DNA of 64,000 bases from Sutcliffiella sp. FSL R7-0096. Lineage in GTDB: Bacteria > Bacillota > Bacilli > Bacillales > Bacillaceae_I. Both the position numbers and the translations under genes were made by a program. Shown piece by piece: positions 61,861-64,000 of this stretch; the stretch's first letter is position 1; each line of letters starts with the position of its first letter. The stretch is from positions 662,001-726,000 of the forward strand of contig NZ_CP152003.1 of assembly GCF_038595065.1 (NCBI RefSeq), in the 5' to 3' direction. The notes under the pieces were generated by a model. The model was not told where the DNA came from. It did not search any database and saw only the letters and a list, made by a program, of their open reading frames with translations.

Positions 61861-62349
61861 TTAGAAGGTCTCTTCACTACCTCGTTCCGGAGTCAATGCC
61901 CATATCAATCCAATCAAGGTTGGTGGGACGCTGGCAAGCAGGAACCACCAGTTGTCGGTTGCAATAGAAAGAACTAGAAATAAAAGTAGTGATAAGGCCA
62001 CAGTGGCTATCCCGAATTTAACTCTAGAAGGCTTCAAAGGCTCTTCCATATTCATATTGATGGATAAGACCACGCCTGTAATCCCCCAGCTGGCAAAATG
62101 AACAAGCATAACGACTCCGAGAACCATCGCGGCCGTTAATTCCATTCCGAATATGACTAAAGTGAATAGAATGTACATGGAAGCAAGCGTGAAGAACCAA
62201 GAAATGGCCCGGGCCTTTTGCCAAATATGGTCATGCAGTTCATCCAAACCACGCTGCTTTTTGGCCATACGGCGTCCAAACCACCAAGCTAATATACCTA
62301 TCACAGCTCCTCCATATAATCCGACCAACCCACCAATTTGTACCCCCAT
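61861..62349 (-). CDS. Membrane protein, partner of XRE regulator
   Basis: The 162-residue protein has about five membrane helices (GGLVGLYGGAVIGILAWWFG, ISWFFTLASMYILFTLVIFG, TAAMVLGVVMLVHFASWGIT, VALSLLLFLVLSIATD, WWFLLASVPPTLIGLIWAL) and a basic cytoplasmic loop (RRMAKKQRGLDELHDH). I do not recognise a named family. Its ATG overlaps the stop of the XRE regulator gene (TAATG), so the two are coupled and the regulator probably controls this membrane protein. Confidence 0.78.
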   Translation of the reverse strand: MGVQIGGLVGLYGGAVIGILAWWFGRRMAKKQRGLDELHDHIWQKARAISWFFTLASMYILFTLVIFGMELTAAMVLGVVMLVHFASWGITGVVLSINMNMEEPLKPSRVKFGIATVALSLLLFLVLSIATDNWWFLLASVPPTLIGLIWALTPERGSEETF

Positions 62350-62555
62350 TATTCCTCTCCCCCTTCTTCTAAAATAAAGACCTCTTCAATGATGCAATCA
62401 AAAACCTTTGAAATGTTGTAAGCTAGTTCGAGTGAGGGGTTATATTTCCCTGATTCAATCGCAATGATGGATTGTCTCGAGACCCCCACCTGAATGGCCA
62501 GCTCCTCTTGCGTCATCTTCGTAGCTTTGCGCAGATCTTTAATCCGATTTTTCAA
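62349..62555 (-). CDS. XRE-family helix-turn-helix regulator
   Basis: The TTG start at 62555 has GAGGTG upstream; 68 residues form one Cro/CI-type HTH ([39 protein letters not shown]) with an acidic tail. Small regulators of this form are typically coupled to a membrane protein gene, as here. The perfect palindrome at 62578-62597 and a second at 62608 are its likely operators. Confidence 0.92.
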   Translation of the reverse strand: MKNRIKDLRKATKMTQEELAIQVGVSRQSIIAIESGKYNPSLELAYNISKVFDCIIEEVFILEEGGEE

Positions 62556-62577
62556 CGTATCTACACCTCTGATTATT

Positions 62578-62623
62578 TTGTAAAGCTAGCTTTACAATTA
62601 GTTATAAGTAAAGCTTACTTTAC
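62578..62623. promoter_or_regulatory. Two palindromic operators of the XRE regulator
   Basis: TTGTAAAGCTAGCTTTACAA (62578-62597) is a perfect 20-bp palindrome. GTAAAGCTTACTTTAC (62608-62623) repeats the GTAAAG...CTTTAC arms 28 bases further upstream. A third half-like TACTTTAC occurs at 62644. They lie before the regulator start, supporting autoregulation. Confidence 0.85.
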
Positions 62624-62697
62624 ATTTTAACGAATGTCAAGGGTACTTTACATTATTTAGGTGTTGCGAACAATTATTGGGCATGAGCTTCAAAAAA

Positions 62698-62742
62698 AAG
62701 ACCGCCCAAAAAGTCAACTGCATGACTTTCTGGACGGCCTCT
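62698..62742 (-). terminator. Terminator of the secreted helical protein gene
   Basis: An imperfect stem (GACCGCCCAAAAAGTC with GACTTTCTGGACGGCC) is followed on the minus strand by eight T residues, just after the stop at 62750. Confidence 0.82.
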
Positions 62743-62749
62743 AAGACAA

Positions 62750-63373
62750 TTATTTAAATTTATCAGGAAACTGCTTCACAACTCCCGCAGAGATAGCATC
62801 TGCCATTAGGATGATATGTGTGACTCCTTCGACAATTGCAACGATTCTAGCTTCCCAGTCTTTTGCTAAACTTGCAGATAGATCATTTGCCACTAATTCC
62901 AGATGCATATACAGCATTTTCTTTAAATCTTCATTCTTTAAATGGGGGTTGGCTCCACTAAGAAAAGCTGCGATGTCATCGGCATTTCTAACCCATTCTT
63001 TGTTTAGCTGCTTCACCAAGGCTTCATTTCCGCCCTTAGCCGCATCAACAATCTTTCCTGCAATCACAATATGCTCCTTAAGCAGCTCGGTAAGTTTATT
63101 CCCAGCTTCTTCTCCATACACTGGCTTTATCGCATTGCCAATATCCTCCTGATTTTTCAGGAGCCTAGCCAGTACCTCTTTTTGATCCTCCGCACCTGCT
63201 GTTGTGGCACTTGTAATATAATTACTTGTCCACAATACATGATCTATCCAAAGCCTTCTGAAATCATTCTCGAACTTCACCTCAGATTCGCTAACGGCAT
63301 AAGCAGTAGTAGTTCCACCAAACATATTTAGAGAAAGTAAAAAAACAAATCCAATCAACCATATTTTTCTCAT
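62750..63373 (-). CDS. Secreted helical protein of unknown function
   Basis: ATG 63373 with AAGGAGAAGG upstream gives 207 residues. The signal peptide runs to about AYA-VSE (residue 25). The mature part is all-helical and resembles a frequent Bacillaceae family with the phrases RRLWIDHVLWTSNYI, LLKNQEDIGNAIKPVYGEEA, LLKEHIVIAGKIVDAA and NKEWVRNADDIAAFLSGANP. Such proteins are sometimes labelled glycosyltransferase without support. The evenly spaced His, Asp, Asn and Arg could bind a metal or form a helical bundle. Function unknown. Confidence 0.8.
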   Translation of the reverse strand: MRKIWLIGFVFLLSLNMFGGTTTAYAVSESEVKFENDFRRLWIDHVLWTSNYITSATTAGAEDQKEVLARLLKNQEDIGNAIKPVYGEEAGNKLTELLKEHIVIAGKIVDAAKGGNEALVKQLNKEWVRNADDIAAFLSGANPHLKNEDLKKMLYMHLELVANDLSASLAKDWEARIVAIVEGVTHIILMADAISAGVVKQFPDKFK

Positions 63374-63547
63374 AAATCCTTCTCCTTCCAAAATGTGTCC
63401 TTTTTATTATGAATAATTGGGATTTTTATTATTCCTAAATCGCATGACTTATTGTAGGAATATGTAGATTATGAAATAATTGGTATTAAGCAGTTGGGCA
63501 GGATTATTCAATAAGAAATTGCTTATTGTACAGATAGGAGAATGCTA

Positions 63548-63922
63548 ATGGACTGGAATACTGTTAATAATGAAGAGCGAGAAGAAACTAAGTTTTACAC
63601 TAAAATTGGCTGTTTCTTCGGGGTAGTGATAATAGGACTTTTAATTATTGCATTCATTATTGGGATTTCTTACCGTGTATTTGTCCCTAGTGAAATTCAG
63701 TTAATGGTCAGTGATTCTCCAAATAATAAAAATAAAATTGAAATTGTTAGGGTAGAAGATTTCCCCGATCCTACATTAAGAATTAATTATGATAATAATT
63801 CTATTATAAAAACTAATCTACCTGATGATATATCCATTGAATGGAAAAATGATTATGAAGCTAATGTTATCCTTGTTAGGCAAGGGCAGGAACCAGATGT
63901 TGTTAAAGTTGAATTTCAGTAG
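63548..63922 (+). CDS. DUF5412-like membrane-anchored protein
   Basis: ATG 63548, seven bases after AGGAG, gives 124 residues; ATG 63542 is too close to the site. One membrane helix (about residues 22-44: FFGVVIIGLLIIAFIIGISY) is followed by an extracytoplasmic beta-rich domain (KIEIVRVEDFPDPTLRINYD, ISIEWKNDYEANVILV). This fits small anchored DUF5412-type proteins; I hold the family name loosely. Nothing is seen in the last 78 bases of the window. Confidence 0.7.
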   Translation: MDWNTVNNEEREETKFYTKIGCFFGVVIIGLLIIAFIIGISYRVFVPSEIQLMVSDSPNNKNKIEIVRVEDFPDPTLRINYDNNSIIKTNLPDDISIEWKNDYEANVILVRQGQEPDVVKVEFQ

Positions 63923-64000
63923 CAATCACAGAAATGTTCAATCGTTCTTCAATAAACTTGGAGCGATTGTTACAAAGTCGCTCACTCTTTACAATAGATT

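Overview
The window looks like chromosomal DNA of a spore-forming Bacillaceae bacterium (Bacillus or a close relative). The evidence is the low GC content, strong AGGAGG-type ribosome binding sites with frequent GTG and TTG starts, and Bacillus-type families (YesM/YesN, HelD, DUF3231, CYP152, a Btr-like regulator, PadR-DUF2812, TenA behind a TPP riboswitch). I see no rRNA, tRNA, CRISPR array, prophage or intact insertion sequence. The species cannot be fixed from the sequence alone.

Layout. (1) 1-12857: a mannoside or N-glycan utilisation locus, all on the plus strand: GH125 exo-mannosidase (cut by the window edge), GH38 alpha-mannosidase, YesM/YesN-type two-component system, two permeases and a lipoprotein of an oligosaccharide ABC importer, ROK sugar kinase and mannose-6-phosphate isomerase. 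(2) 13256-27739: mixed housekeeping and stress genes: an RsbR-like STAS protein, HelD, two DUF3231 proteins, a degenerate patch with at least two dead genes (18800-19898), a methyltransferase, CYP152 P450, a phosphodiesterase-like lipoprotein paired with a glycolipid-type glycosyltransferase, and a YciI-like protein. (3) 27835-36869: a complete petrobactin-type siderophore biosynthesis operon (asbABCDEF). It is preceded by a Fur-boxed AraC/binding-protein hybrid regulator, a 52-bp tandem repeat array and three Fur boxes. (4) 37247-44282: MscS-like membrane protein, glycerate kinase with an SLC13 permease, DinB, Asp/Glu racemase, ASCH and a lipoprotein. (5) 44625-54865: an apparently undescribed organic-acid catabolic region. 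A FadR-type regulator and an ESS-type transporter diverge from an alpha/beta-hydrolase fold protein without its serine, a DUF6282 protein, and GlcD and GlcF. Two copies of a FadR-type operator lie face to face between the divergent units. A convergent operon next door holds a zinc dehydrogenase, a class II aldolase with an extra N-terminal domain, and lgt. (6) 55198-64000: lipid kinase, MBL hydrolase with formaldehyde-dehydrogenase-like enzyme, TPP riboswitch with tenA, PadR with DUF2812, XRE regulator with membrane protein, a secreted helical protein and a DUF5412-like protein.

The intergenic DNA is rich in repeats. A short GTGCCTGTCCC-type element occurs about ten times, once as the last codons of the P450. 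A longer element of about 240 bp occurs twice, and a degenerate Bacillus-type palindromic element lies after asbF. Starts were chosen from visible ribosome binding sites and several differ from the longest open frame. Family assignments come from recognised motifs and memory of the families; no database search was possible.
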